Source: Chionoecetes opilio (lineage: Eukaryota; Arthropoda; Malacostraca; Decapoda; Majidae). Taken from it: DNA of 64,000 nt. Under the pieces are notes generated by a model. The model saw nothing but the letters and a program-made list of their open reading frames with translations. It did no database searches and was not told the origin of the DNA. Numbering within the stretch: the first letter of the stretch is position 1; each line of letters starts with the position of its first letter. Below are positions 31,795-42,576 of the stretch, piece after piece. A program made the translations under genes and the position numbers. The stretch is from assembly GCA_016584305.1 (NCBI GenBank), contig JACEEZ010019833.1, forward strand, positions 37,501 through 101,500, written 5' to 3'.

Positions 31795-32225
31795 GGTGCC
31801 TTCCCACAGTTCCACTGCAACATCCGGGGCAACGACCTCTATGGGTCAATACCGCTCAGCAGACTCCTCCCCGCACCCATGGATAAGACAAACGTCCCGC
31901 GTCTTGAATCTCGCCCTCACCCGCCTGAGGATCGGTCACACAACACTCACGGCACAGTGGCACACCTGTATTAAATAAGCAAAAAGAGGAGAGACAAGAG
32001 GAAAGGCTTTTTTTTGGCCTTTGTTTACATACCTTATTGTGGCGCAAGCTGGCAACCCAGTGGCAAACAACTCCTTGAGGCGGTGTTGCGCGCCAATGGC
32101 CCAATGCGCGGGGGAACCCTCGTGAACGCAGCCCTCCATCGCCTGCACCTCACGCCCGACCCGTACTGCAGGAACATCCCGGAGTCCATTGACCACTTCC
32201 TGCTGTAGTGTCCTCGCAAGTGCAA
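31795..32225 (+). pseudogene. LINE 3'-end fragment (RNase H / zinc motif)
   Basis: ALTRLRIGHTTLTAQWHTC at ~31905-31970, and after a ~140-bp T-containing interruption LHRLHLTPDPYCRNIPESID then HFLL at ~32130-32207. These are parts of the C-terminal region of a LINE protein with a C..C..H..C-type motif. The same motif, as GHTTLTVHLYSLRQ..CPWCRNISETIEHFLL, is the core of the 153-bp repeats at 35025 and 51278. Confidence 0.6.
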
Positions 32226-33083
32226 GACAGACACAAATACCGTTCTCAGACATAAAAGAGGTCATTATTTTGTAGAATATACTGTACGTAGGTTGGTAAT
32301 TAACTAGATATTTATATAATTTTCATCAGTACCTAATAGTATGTAAATCCTACTAATCATGAACTGCTATTATTATTATTGTAGCAGCAACAGAAGCAGT
32401 AGCATTATCAATATACTGTAAAAGTAATAATGCTATAATTAATACTATTATAGTAACCGTTATCTAGCTACTATTACTATAATTGATGGAGGGGAAAAGA
32501 CAAAAACTTTCCTAGCGCATTTCTAGCACATTTCATACCTCAATCTAGCTCTTTTACGTCCGACTCATTTGGCAACAGTGCCCCTGCTGCAGGACCGTTG
32601 TAGCGATCTCACCAGCTACCCTTGGCCCGAGTAGCTACACTGCACAAATACGCACTGAAACACTGTTCCCTGGGTGAATAGTTGTTTGATAATATATACC
32701 AACTCTGATGTTGGGTAAAACGTGGTGGAAACATTGAATGTAGAGGAGTATTAAAGTAAAACATAGAACATTTCAATCGAATGTGCCCTTGCCTAGAACA
32801 CTACCAGCTACCCTGCATGTTGAACATATTGAGCTACTGGTCCACAGATAACTCAAATGTTACAGCACCCGTGACATAGGCGGACCAGAAAATTGCATGT
32901 ACGTAGAATATAAACGTAAAATATAGAGCATGTGAACGTGTAGGAGCATTTAGTCCTGACTTCTTGTGTTAAGATTAAATACTAATTGTCCTTCATGCAG
33001 TAGCCTATGTGTAGACTTGCCTTACTTAGTCTATACAAGCTTACATTGGTCTATTAACATTGCCACTGTGTGTGGGTTGTCAC
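32226..33083. other. AT-rich stretch without gene
   Basis: No coding or structural feature recognised. Confidence 0.45.
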
Positions 33084-33161
33084 CGGGAGGCGATGGTAGT
33101 GTAACGGTAGCACGTCCGCCCGGCAAGTGGAAGGTCTCGGGCTCGATCCCCGAGCGGTGCC
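33084..33161 (+). mobile_element. tRNA-derived SINE head (tRNA-Ala-like)
   Basis: A-box-like TGGTAGTGTAACGGTAGCA and B-box GGGCTCGATCCCC flank a TCCGC/GTGGA stem with loop CCGGCAA, which would place GGC (Ala) as anticodon; the T-arm TCGGG/CCCGA pairs. The acceptor ends do not pair and position 33 is C, so this is a SINE head or tRNA relic, not a working tRNA. Confidence 0.5.
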
Positions 33162-34770
33162 TGCCTTTTCGGTGAACCCGCCCCCCCTACCTCTAACACA
33201 CTGTTGAAGGAAAATATTGATTCCAGCAGGGAAAAGGTTTTGCAGGACTGTGTATAACTTTCGTAGTAAAAAGCTTCCATTTAATATAAAAGTTAATGAG
33301 CAGTGTATTGTCGCCATAGGTGTGTTACTAAGAAACCTGGTTTTCGAGACAGCAAGTGTTGGACAGGAACAATCCTCTGTGAACACAAAAATCCGTCCCT
33401 TTTCTCATTCATTTTAATTTTGTTTCCTGGATTTTCCCCAGGATTTTCCAGAGGGGATTATTGAATAATGAAAAGATGCAAAGCACTGAAGATATGGGGT
33501 CAAGGGGTCTGTATAATACAGCATGTAATGTTATCATAGTTATGGGGTAAATACTATCACACAAAGACAGGATGAGCCCACCTTCCCTAGGATCTGCCAC
33601 AGCTTTCCAGGTACTCTTCATTTATTAACTAATATATCTATCACCTATTCCATCACCTAAATCAGCACTCATCTCCCAACCAATAACATGTTACTCTCCT
33701 TTCTCCTTCAAGCTCTTGTCATATCTATTCAATTCCCTTGAAAATGTCTCTGCTTTTTCTCTTTCATTCTTTTTTTTCTTTTTTTTAACACGCAGGGGCA
33801 TATGGCGTAACAAAGGTGTACTTCATTAACCCTATATTGCACTTCACCCACACACTTCTTGCATCTTTCAATCAATCCATATTCTGTCACACTCTTCCAT
33901 TCTGTCAAATACGAAGATGGGATCTCTTCCCTCATAATTCTCTTCGTCAGTGGCGTACCTATACATTTTCATGAGATTAGGGGTTGGTGGGACAAGTCAG
34001 ATCCCTCTCATAAATTCACCTTACCTGTTCATTCCTTAATCATTATAGGGGATTCCATCGTGCAAGGAAAGAAATGCATCCCCGTACTATGTTATTCCTT
34101 GTCCACAAACGGTCTCATTTTGTTCAAATACAAATTATATTACTATGCTCTTCCTTTTATACTGTTTTCTACAATCCATTTAATTTAATTCCTTAATTCA
34201 TTGAAGTTAAAACACACAATAGTTTTCTTATCTTACTCTTCTGCTGTAGTACTCAGCCTTTTCACCTTCTACGCCTACGCAAGTCTAGAGCCTCAGAAAT
34301 GTCTCAGAAAGGCATCAGCATCCAGGATGATAAATAAAACTTAAAACCACTACAGGTCTTATTGCAGCATACTGATACTCGTTACTACGTAGTTATGTGT
34401 ACTGCATGGTGTGATAACAGTGTGAATCATTATGAAAGAAAGGATGGACACGCTATTTTTTTGTTAAGGTAGCCCTAGTTCCTAGTAATTTTTATTCCCA
34501 ATACCCGACAGGGATTGGAACTAGTGTCACCACAACCATTCATACTTAGAATAATATATTTTTATTTTGGAATTTTTGTATTTTATTTTTTAATACAAAC
34601 ACCTGTTTCGGCATACAAAAAAAAGAAAATAGTATTAAAAAAAAATATATATATATATATTTTTTTACATCTAAGACTCTGGAGGTTCACTTGAGGGCTG
34701 GGATGGTTGGTCCTCGCCCGTGCTGGCGCAGGCAGGATTTTTAGAGTGGCGCCTGTGATTAGAGGCTCAT
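33162..34770. other. non-coding stretch
   Basis: No gene supported. CAGTGGCGTACC at ~33949 is an hAT-type terminus; its inverse GGTACGCCACTG stands at ~36228, but flanks show no duplication. Poly-T/poly-A runs near 33769 and 34618. Confidence 0.4.
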
Positions 34771-34776
34771 GTTGCC

Positions 34777-34777
<1 letters not shown>

Positions 34778-34850
<73 letters not shown>
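34778..34850 (+). repeat. (TA)n microsatellite
   Basis: About 35 TA units abutting the TIR element at 34851. Confidence 0.95.
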
Positions 34851-34856
<6 letters not shown>

Positions 34857-35845
34857 AACCTCGTTTTCCCGGACTAATAGGGGGGAGCACTGGTCCGGGA
34901 ACCGCAAAAGTCCGGGAATCGCAACGGTCCGATGCCATTACCCACCCCTGGACGTTTATCCTACTCTAGTACTTACTGTCCGGCAACCGCCAATATCAAC
35001 TACCCCGCCGCGGACTTTTACGTCCGCTGAGCATGCTGCCACCTGGCGGGAGGCAGCAGAAAGTGTTCAATAGTCTCAAGAGACGTTCCTGCACCAGGGG
35101 CAGTGGGGGTCAGGGGAATAACGGAGGCTTTGCAGGTGAACCGTGAGTGTCGTGTGCCCAAATGTAAACAATACAACCGCTGAGCATGCTGCCACCTGGT
35201 GGGAGGCAGCAGAAAGTATTCAAGAGTCTCAAGAGACGTTCCTGCTCCAGGGGCAGTGGGGGTCAGGGGACTAACGGAGGCCGTAAAGGTGAACCGTGAG
35301 TGTCGTGTGCCCAAATGTAAACAACACGACCGCTGAGCATGCTGCCACCTGACGGGAGGCAGCAGAAAGTGTTCAATAGTCTCAAGAGACGTTCCTGCAC
35401 CAGGGGCAGTGGGGGTTAGGGAACTGACGGAGGCCGTGCAGGTGAACCGTGAGTGTCGTGTGTCCAAATGTAAACAATATGACCGCTGAGCATGCTGCCA
35501 CCTGGCGGGAGGCAGCAGAAAGTGTTCAATAGTCTCAGAGATGTTCCTGCACCAGGGGCAGTGGGAGTCAGGGGACTGACGGAGGCTGTACAGGTGAACG
35601 GTGAGTGTCGTGTGCCCAAATGTAAACAATACGACCGCTGAGCATGCTGCCACCTGGCGGGAGGCGCGGACACTGACCAGGGGTGACAGGAGACGCTCGG
35701 ACCGCCGGACAACTTTTTCAATTTACGAATAGGACCAGGCATTTCGACGTTTAAAAAAAAAAAAAAAAAAAAAATTGTCTGGGACTGACATATACCCGGA
35801 CCTCGGATTTTGTCCGGCAAATCCGATATCCGGGAAATGGAGGTT

Positions 35846-35850
<5 letters not shown>
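34851..35850 (-). mobile_element. TA-flanked TIR element with 153-bp internal repeats (copy A)
   Basis: Left end CACACAAACCTCGTTTTCCC and right end (inverse) ACAAACCTCCATTTCCCGG are inverted repeats. TA dinucleotides flank it, fitting the Tc1/mariner/pogo group. It lies in opposite orientation to the copy at 51066-51786 and shares with it the CCGGAC-rich subterminal parts, a poly(A/T) run (35751-35774) and the 153-bp array. No transposase is present. Confidence 0.75.
35025..35665 (-). repeat. 153-bp array, about 4 copies, LINE-derived
   Basis: GCTGAGCATGCTGCCACCTG recurs at about 35025, 35179, 35331, 35484 and 35637. On the minus strand each unit (51 codons) encodes SPDSHCPWCRNISETIEHFL and relatives in the first copy, with frame-shifted equivalents in others. 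This is the zinc-motif end of a LINE protein. Confidence 0.85.

Positions 35851-35932
<82 letters not shown>
35851..35932 (+). repeat. (TA)n microsatellite
   Basis: About 40 TA units between the TIR element and a foldback element. Confidence 0.95.
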
Positions 35933-35934
<2 letters not shown>

Positions 35935-36156
35935 TAAAACTGCATAAGCACTGCTCCAAGCTATCTGAATGACATTACAGCGGCATATAGTAGCCTACAC
36001 TTACTGTACTTCATATCTGTAAAGGTTTCAGTGTGCGGTCTTTGCACTGGAACCTTTGCAGATGTGAAGTACAGTAAAATGTTAGTGTACTATATGCTGC
36101 TGTAATGCCATTCTGATAAGCTTGAAGCAGTGCTTATGGAGTTTTACCATATATAT
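35926..36156. repeat. 231-bp foldback element
   Basis: ATATATGGTAAAACTGCATA at the left end and TATGGAGTTTTACCATATAT at the right are inverted. The arms (about 105 bp) match closely, with CACTGGAACCTTTGCAGATG at the turn. Part of the same sequence is found at ~22369. Confidence 0.8.
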
Positions 36157-37086
36157 ATTTTATATATATATTTTTAGATATTTATTATTTGCAAAAGTGG
36201 GAGGGACCATGGCCGCATGCCCCCCCCGGTACGCCACTGCCCACACCAGCTGAAGCACCAGGTTCAGCCAACGAAGAAGAGATGAGTTGAGGAGTGGGCG
36301 GCGGGCGTGGGCGGCTTGGCGCTCAGAGAGACCCAGCCAAGGTGCACGTGAGGCGACACGCCGCAGGAGGGCGTGTGGGCACGCGGTGGCGGGCACTAGG
36401 CAGTGGTGAAGCCGCTGGAGGGATGAGGCGGGCAGGCGAGCAGGCGTGCGGCGCCAGTGGGGACGAGGAGGCAGGCCAGGTGAGGTGCACGAGATGGCGC
36501 CGGAGAGAGTAGAGACGTGGGGGGTGCCGATAAGGCATGACCCAGCCGACCACGTGGGGCTGAGAGGCGGGCAAAACTTGAAATCCTAGACTCGGTCCAG
36601 GGAGTGTATGGGTCTGATGCGCAGGTCACAAAGCCATCAAAATGAACAGCCAGAGACTGGAATGCACGCAAAAATTGTGTCTAGCCCAAAATATGCACAC
36701 AAAAATCACACAAAGGATAGAAATAGTCCAAAATATAGCAACACTGACAAGATGCTGTCAGTGTTTGTAACACAATTGTAAAAAAAATTGTAACCACAGA
36801 AATGAGTCAAGCAAGGTCAAAATATATATAGGGCACGGGAAATCACAGAAATATACACAAGATATGAACGGTCACAGTTTTCAAGTGACGTGAAAATATT
36901 AACACTTTCGCTGAGCGACACACTTGGAGCAGTATATCAACGCATGATATCAGAAGAGCAGGAACAGTCTCACGTGCACACCACGAGGTGCTCGTGAAAG
37001 GCGTGCGAGAGGCACGGATGTGGAAGAGGCCGCACGGGACATCAGAGGCTGGCGTGGGCAGAGGAGTGCGTGCTTAGAGTAAGGGG
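36157..37086. other. stretch without recognised gene
   Basis: 36200-36580 is GC-rich and reads as open frames on both strands with no domain. 36600-37080 is AT-richer and blank. GGTACGCCACTG at ~36228 may be the end of an hAT-type element. Confidence 0.4.
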
Positions 37087-37352
37087 TTGAGAGTAAGGCG
37101 ATTGAGGTGGTTTGGGCACGTGAAGAGGAGAGAAGGTGGTGAGGCATTGGGGAGAGCTGTTAGAGTGCAAGTTTCAGGTCACCATTCATCGGGCAGGCCA
37201 AGGAAGACATGGAGGCAGTGTGTTGAAGAGGATCTGGCAGCATTGGGCATTGAACAAGTTGAGGCAATGGATAGAGATAGTTGGAAGTGTATCATCGGCC
37301 GTCTAACCTCATAAAATATTATGGGAAAAACTGACGTTAAACAGAAAGAAGA
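37087..37352 (+). pseudogene. LINE 3' end (plus copy of an inverted pair)
   Basis: Encodes VRRLRWFGHVKRREGGEALG then GRPRKTWRQCVEEDLAALGI and AMDRDSW, the conserved C-terminal block of a LINE protein, ending TGACGTTAAACAGAAAGAAG. It is 5'-truncated to about 85 codons. A second copy stands head-out on the minus strand at 37418-37748. Confidence 0.8.
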
Positions 37353-37417
37353 AAAGAACTGCAGTATTTAAGTACAGTACTACCGAGGTAGCAAAGGAGG
37401 CACCATTCTTCATCTTC

Positions 37418-37748
37418 TTTCTGTATAACGTCAGTTTTTACGTTCAGTCCAACTACCTCTATCCATTGCCTCAACTTCTTCAATGCCCAATACTGCCAGA
37501 TCCTCTTCAACACACTGCTTCCATATCTTCCTTGGCCTGCCCGGTGGACGGCGACCTGAAACTTGCACTCCAACAACTCTCCCCAATGCCTCACCACCTT
37601 CTCTCCTCTTCATGTGCCCAAACCACCTCAATCGCCTTACTCTCAGCACTGTACTCAGCTCCTTCAATCCACATTTTCTTGCCACCTCTTCACTGGTGCT
37701 TATATCACATAAACTGATATTAACATTTCTGGAATCTGAATGGGACAT
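37418..37748 (-). pseudogene. LINE 3' end (minus copy of an inverted pair)
   Basis: On the minus strand it encodes ISTSEEVARKCGLKELSTVL then RVRRLRWFGHMKRREGGEAL and GRPRKIWKQCVEEDLAVLGI, longer at the N-terminal side than the plus copy. The two 3' ends face each other across ~65 bp, giving an inverted repeat of ~230-bp arms. Confidence 0.8.
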
Positions 37749-37845
37749 TAGTTAAGAACCATGCGTCCGCTGGGATTTTTTCACAGGCTCTGTGATACCA
37801 CTGTTGGCATATATCACATGCAATCATCTTTCGTCCATCGTCGGG

Positions 37846-38136
37846 CTATCTGCAGTTGCAGTATATGGGCATCTGTTCCAAAACAGTGTCACCTGCTGCA
37901 ACACCAACAGACCCCCTGGTGGGAAATAGTACCATTTTCCCTACAGCAAAACACTGGGCAAGGTGAGGCCGCATCATGTCTTGGACCCAGGCCTGTGTGC
38001 TGGGGTCCACGCCATAGCATAGAACTGTGGCAGATGCTATGGCAAACAGGCCACAATCACTGCCTCCTGTTTGCTTACTGATGGGTGCCCACTTCATTAA
38101 TATTGTGTCTGCATCTGTGTACAACAGCCAACTGAT
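37846..38136 (-). CDS. Ulp1/C48-like cysteine protease, last exon
   Basis: After a GCGTTGCAG acceptor (phase 0) the exon encodes ISWLLYTDADTILMKWAPIS then KQTGGSDCGLFAIASATVLC and ends PIYCNCR-stop at 37846. The Q..GGSDCG block holds the oxyanion Gln and catalytic Cys of Ulp1/SENP (C48) peptidases. A longer alternative exon starting at 38256 after TTATTTAG is also open. Proteins of this kind in invertebrate genomes are often encoded by transposons, and there is no evidence here of a host SUMO-protease gene. It joins in phase with the exon ending at 38821. Confidence 0.65.
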   Translation of the reverse strand: MSWLLYTDADTILMKWAPISKQTGGSDCGLFAIASATVLCYGVDPSTQAWVQDMMRPHLAQCFAVGKMVLFPTRGSVGVAAGDTVLEQMPIYCNCR

Positions 38137-38820
38137 CTGCAACGCAATAATTGTTTCACTTAAGAAAGTTTTATAAGTTTTCTTTGCTGTATTTCTGAAA
38201 ATAAGGGTGTTATCATCAATTAATACACCACAATTGTGCTCATATCCAATATGCACCTAAATAAATACAAGTTAACAGTATGTATACGTATACATAAAAT
38301 TACAAATCTCAGATGCTAAATTTTCTCAGTGTAAATACGAATTCTTAAAAATGCATGGCTCCCTAATAAGTATTACTGACTATATGATATGTAGGCTAGG
38401 TAGTAATATTTAACAAATATAGGTAGTTGAGCTTTTAAACTATCTTGAGACTGAAAACCATTGGTGGTCACAAGCATCCAAGTAGCTCACTGAAATGCAA
38501 GCAACAGTTACTGGGCCACAGGTGTGAGTCCTGTGACAATCCTGTATTGTCAACATTCACAATAATTATTGCGATCAAACAAACACATAAACTACGTGAA
38601 AGTATAATCAGAAAAAAGTGGATAAGGTTATGGTAAATAAGCTTAATAGTGTCTATTATATAATCAAGATTAGAATACGCAGCTATGGTTTGGTCACTCT
38701 ACAACTACACAATATCAATCCTGAAGGAGCTGTCATATGATGAATGACTGGAAGAACTAAATTTGCCAATACTGGAGAAAAGGAGAGAAAGGATCATTCT
38801 AAACCAAAAAAGAAAAGTAC

Positions 38821-39006
38821 CTGTTGTTTCAGAAGTAGGTTTGCACGGCCTGTGTACATACAGTCATAAATAAATACTTCTCCATCCCTGCACCCCACAG
38901 TACTGAGGCAGATCCAATGGTTTCCTGCAAAATATATAATATGTTGAAAAGGGTTCAGTGTAGTTCCAATTTGTAAATATATATTGTGGCCAGAAATGAT
39001 GACTAA
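38821..39006 (-). CDS. Ulp1/C48-like protease, catalytic His/Asp exon
   Basis: Acceptor CTTCCAG before LVIISGHNIYLQIGTTLNPF; donor CAACAG|GTACTT at 38821. Both ends are phase 0 (62 codons). It encodes FAGNHWICLSTVGC, with the catalytic HW, then EVFIYDCM with the catalytic Asp. Together with the exon at 37846-38136 this gives the His-Asp-Gln-Cys set of a C48 peptidase. Confidence 0.65.
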
Positions 39007-39059
39007 CTGGAAGACATGAATTGAAGGATTCATATTTGACTATAAATGCTATAATGACT

Positions 39060-39532
39060 ATAAATAAACTATAAAATTTCACTAGACTTGTAACAGCGCT
39101 AAAACATATCCATTGGTTACCTGAAAAGTTTACAATTTGTACAAAAGGGTTTTGTGGCGTTCCAATTTGCATACATCCTTTGTCAAAAAGTATGACTGAT
39201 TGTAGACCATGCATAGAAGGAATCAGTGTGTGCAACAGGTACTGAGCATGATCTACATGCTCATCACCAAGCCAGTCACCATGGGTGATGAGAGAATTTA
39301 ATGAGTTAATTCTGTGCTCCTGTACACCCAATGCCCTAGACACTACAGGCAACTTGTGGGACTTATGCCTGGATGCAGTGTACAACTTTCTGATGCACTG
39401 CCTTTTTGGCCTGGGACTTGTTGAAATAACAGAACATATTAGTACATCACCATCATCTTGCGGTAGGGGAGGTTCATGTTCACTCTTTTTGGGTCTTATG
39501 TCATCTGAAAGGAAAATAGATTCATTATGCAA
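39060..39532 (-). CDS. Ulp1-like protein, upstream exon with duplicated module
   Basis: An open frame (minus) with an acidic/basic lead (DDIRPKKSEHEPPLPQDDGD), then DHAQYLLHTLIPSMHGLQSV and LQIG-like MQIGTPQNPFVQIVNFSGNQ WICFSAV. The last part is a second version of the module in the next exon (QIGT..NPF..I..F.GN.WIC.S), but has NQW in place of NHW, losing the catalytic His. No clear donor after WICFSAV was found, so it may be a dead duplicate or an alternative exon. Confidence 0.5.
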
Positions 39533-39635
39533 AGAAAGAATTGAAGATCCATTGTATTTCTTGTAATTTGAGTATGAATCATGAGAAGTTTTTTTTTACA
39601 GGAAAAGGATGGTCTTGGGCTGATACAAAATGTTC

Positions 39636-40229
<594 letters not shown>

Positions 40230-40492
40230 AAGTGAGAGATAGAGCAAAGCAGGATAGAGTAACGCGAGAGAACGTTGCTCACTATCACTATTCCGTTGTT
40301 CTGAAACTTGTTGCATTTCTTCCTTTCCGTGCGTTTTCTTCTTTTGTGGCAGAAGGTATGGCTTCAACTGATTATAAGCCACCTTTCTTTTCAACATGCC
40401 ACCATTATCCTGGCACAAGGTCACATCGTTCTTCTCCCCAATAGATATTATTCTGAGAAATGGATTCACATACACACACACACACACACATG

Positions 40493-42061
40493 TGTAGTGC
40501 CGGGAAATTCCAAGAGAAATGATGGAAATTCCCATCATACGATTCCCGAGTTATATCTATGAAAGGAAATAGAAGGTTTCAATAACCATATGTTTAATCT
40601 AGAACTAATGGTTGCCTAAATCCAGTATATAGGGGAACAGGTTATTTATTATAATAAGGCCATTCAAATTATTTCTTTTCTCGCATTATTTATCTTGCAT
40701 TCGTATCTCGCATTGTTCTCTCTCTCTCTCTTCCATTCCTATCTTCCCCCCCTCCATTCTCCTCCCCCCCTCACACGCCAGAGTCACGAGTTCATGATAT
40801 GTGAGACATTTATTTCGCGATTGCAAATAACTTGTAGAGTCAAAACTTCTAATTCTCTCCTTATCCTCCTGGCAGATCGAATAACACTCTTAGATTCTGA
40901 GCGTCCTTAAAAACAGACCAAATAGAGTTGTGTTACGCATGTAAATGTATAGGTTAGTCGAGTCATTCGCTGAATTAAAAGTCGACCAAGTTCCTTTCAC
41001 GACTCCAAATACCTCGTCACTCTCAAAAGCGTGTTCGTAGGGTTGTCCTATGTGAAGTAAAACCCTCCCCGAATATTAGAGTCATAAATTAAATTTTCCT
41101 ACATCAAATTAAAAGAATTGGGTCATAGGCACTCATTTGATACGTATATTTACTTCCTTAGCTAATAAGAGTCGTTCGACGATTCATATCCCCTTCAGGG
41201 GAAGCCTCTCATGAGTATCCAAACATGTCCCTTTTTCCCGCTAATCCTCCTACCTTCCCTCTGTATAGACCACGCGGGTATCACTCTCTTCTCCGCCCCT
41301 GTCAAGGTAAGACATACAGAAATTCACCTCCATCTTTCCCCTTGTTATAGGATATTATATCTATATATATATATACCGTTGTTTAATGTTCATTAACGCA
41401 TAGGTAGCATGTCATGCCCTTACAAGGGTTATAATCACTCTCTTCTCCGCCCCTGTCAAGGTTTCGGCGAGTGACTCAGTCTGGGGAGAAACCCAGTCAC
41501 ATGGTCGTGTGAACACAAACAGTTTCATTACTCTCACATTTTCCCTCTCCTATATTCTCCATGTAGGCTATATCTATGGTGTTCAGCTTGTGTGTATGTA
41601 GATGGTAGTTCTAAGAATATAGTCCAGTGAGGTAGGTTATGCTCTTTAGAGCTTTCCTTCGCAAAATAAAAAACATACATGTAGGCTACTTAAGTTTCAA
41701 CCAGGAATAATTTCTTGTTAAATAAACCAAATGAGTTAAAGTAGAGATTCTTTGTTCCTTGCAAAAACCCCAGGCGACTATTCCCTTGTTATGGAAATAT
41801 TTCCCCACGTCCCAAGAGAGGTTCAGACCTACTCGGTATACTAACAGTATCCCCACGACTACCGAAATCCTTATATAGTAAATCGTGTTCAAGGGGTAGA
41901 CCATAGGACTACCCGCTTGGACTGGTGGCAGCAATCCCCTACTAAAACTAAGTTTATTCCAATTCACTTGTGACGAGGAGAATTTATTCGTCAGTGGAGA
42001 ATTATCTCAATAAATTTCATTCCAACACAGGTGTCAAGACGTAAAAAACCCTGGCATCACA
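40493..42061 (+). repeat. 5' LTR
   Basis: 1569 bp. Starts TGTAGTGCCGGG and ends CCTGGCATCACA; termini are imperfect inverted repeats with TG/CA ends. CAATAAA near 42008 could be a poly(A) signal. Open frames inside it (minus strand) recur in the 3' LTR and have no domain. Confidence 0.9.
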
Positions 42062-42062
42062 C

Positions 42063-42080
42063 TGGTGACTTAAGCGGTGG
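42063..42080 (+). promoter_or_regulatory. primer-binding site
   Basis: TGGTGACTTAAGCGGTGG lies one base after the 5' LTR, the standard position for pairing with the CCA end of a tRNA. The tRNA species was not identified. Confidence 0.6.
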
Positions 42081-42158
42081 AATATTGTTTCCTACAAATA
42101 ACAGCAACAGAATCTCACCTTGGGAAAGTAGCTAAATAGAGTAAAAAATTCAGGAAAT

Positions 42159-42554
42159 ATGTACAAAGTCTCATTGGTAGGACACAGTCAACTTCCCCAA
42201 TTATTCGATGTCCCAGGAGCTGAAATTAGGATTTTCAGAGCTTCGGGAGGAAGGGCAAATTCCTTTTCCTCAGATGAGAGACTAAATAGGGTCCTGGAAT
42301 GGCCACATGATCTGTGCATTTTGTGGTTAGGTAGCAACGATATTGCCGATGGCATAGATCCCGGTTCTCTTGCTTACACTATCAAGGAAATTACGCGCAC
42401 AATAGAGAGGAATTGTGAGGCGGTAGTGTGCATCTGCTTAATAGAACCATGCATTTATTCAGAAAGAGAACCACACCTATTAGTCACGGGAAACCCGAGT
42501 GTCTTTCTGTTGACCGACGGAACACGGGAATCGAGTCCCTACCTGTGTCTATAA
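42159..42554 (+). CDS. SGNH/GDSL-hydrolase-like accessory ORF of gypsy element
   Basis: 131 codons between the primer-binding site and gag. Residues 4-15 VSLVGHSQLPQL fit block I of SGNH hydrolases (G-x-S with Ser10 as nucleophile; retrotransposon versions often read GDSQ). Gly30-Gly31 in FRASGGRAN fits block II. LWLGSNDIADG at residues 56-65 has the block III GxND (Gly58-Asn60-Asp61). The beta-strand spacing is right (DLCILWLG, AVVCICLIEP). The block V HxxD is not seen; the frame ends about 50 residues short of a typical domain, so this copy may be C-terminally damaged. SGNH esterase domains are known from ORF1 of CR1 LINEs and from Ngaro-type elements. The start ATG at 42159 is the first in frame. 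A role in membrane or lipid handling is inference. Confidence 0.65.
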   Translation: MYKVSLVGHSQLPQLFDVPGAEIRIFRASGGRANSFSSDERLNRVLEWPHDLCILWLGSNDIADGIDPGSLAYTIKEITRTIERNCEAVVCICLIEPCIYSEREPHLLVTGNPSVFLLTDGTRESSPYLCL

Positions 42555-42576
42555 GGGGTGTTTCTCCAGCGTCATC

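Noticed and set aside
33084..33161. Functional tRNA-Ala gene
   Set aside because: Acceptor stem does not pair and position 33 is not T; better read as a SINE head.
33949..36241. One large hAT element between CAGTGGCGTACC and GGTACGCCACTG
   Set aside because: No matching eight-base flanks and the interior includes an unrelated complete TA element and foldback; probably ends of separate copies.
41686..41967. Minus-strand frame in the 5' LTR (also in the 3' LTR at 50432-50827)
   Set aside because: Inside LTRs, no domain, different length in the two copies.
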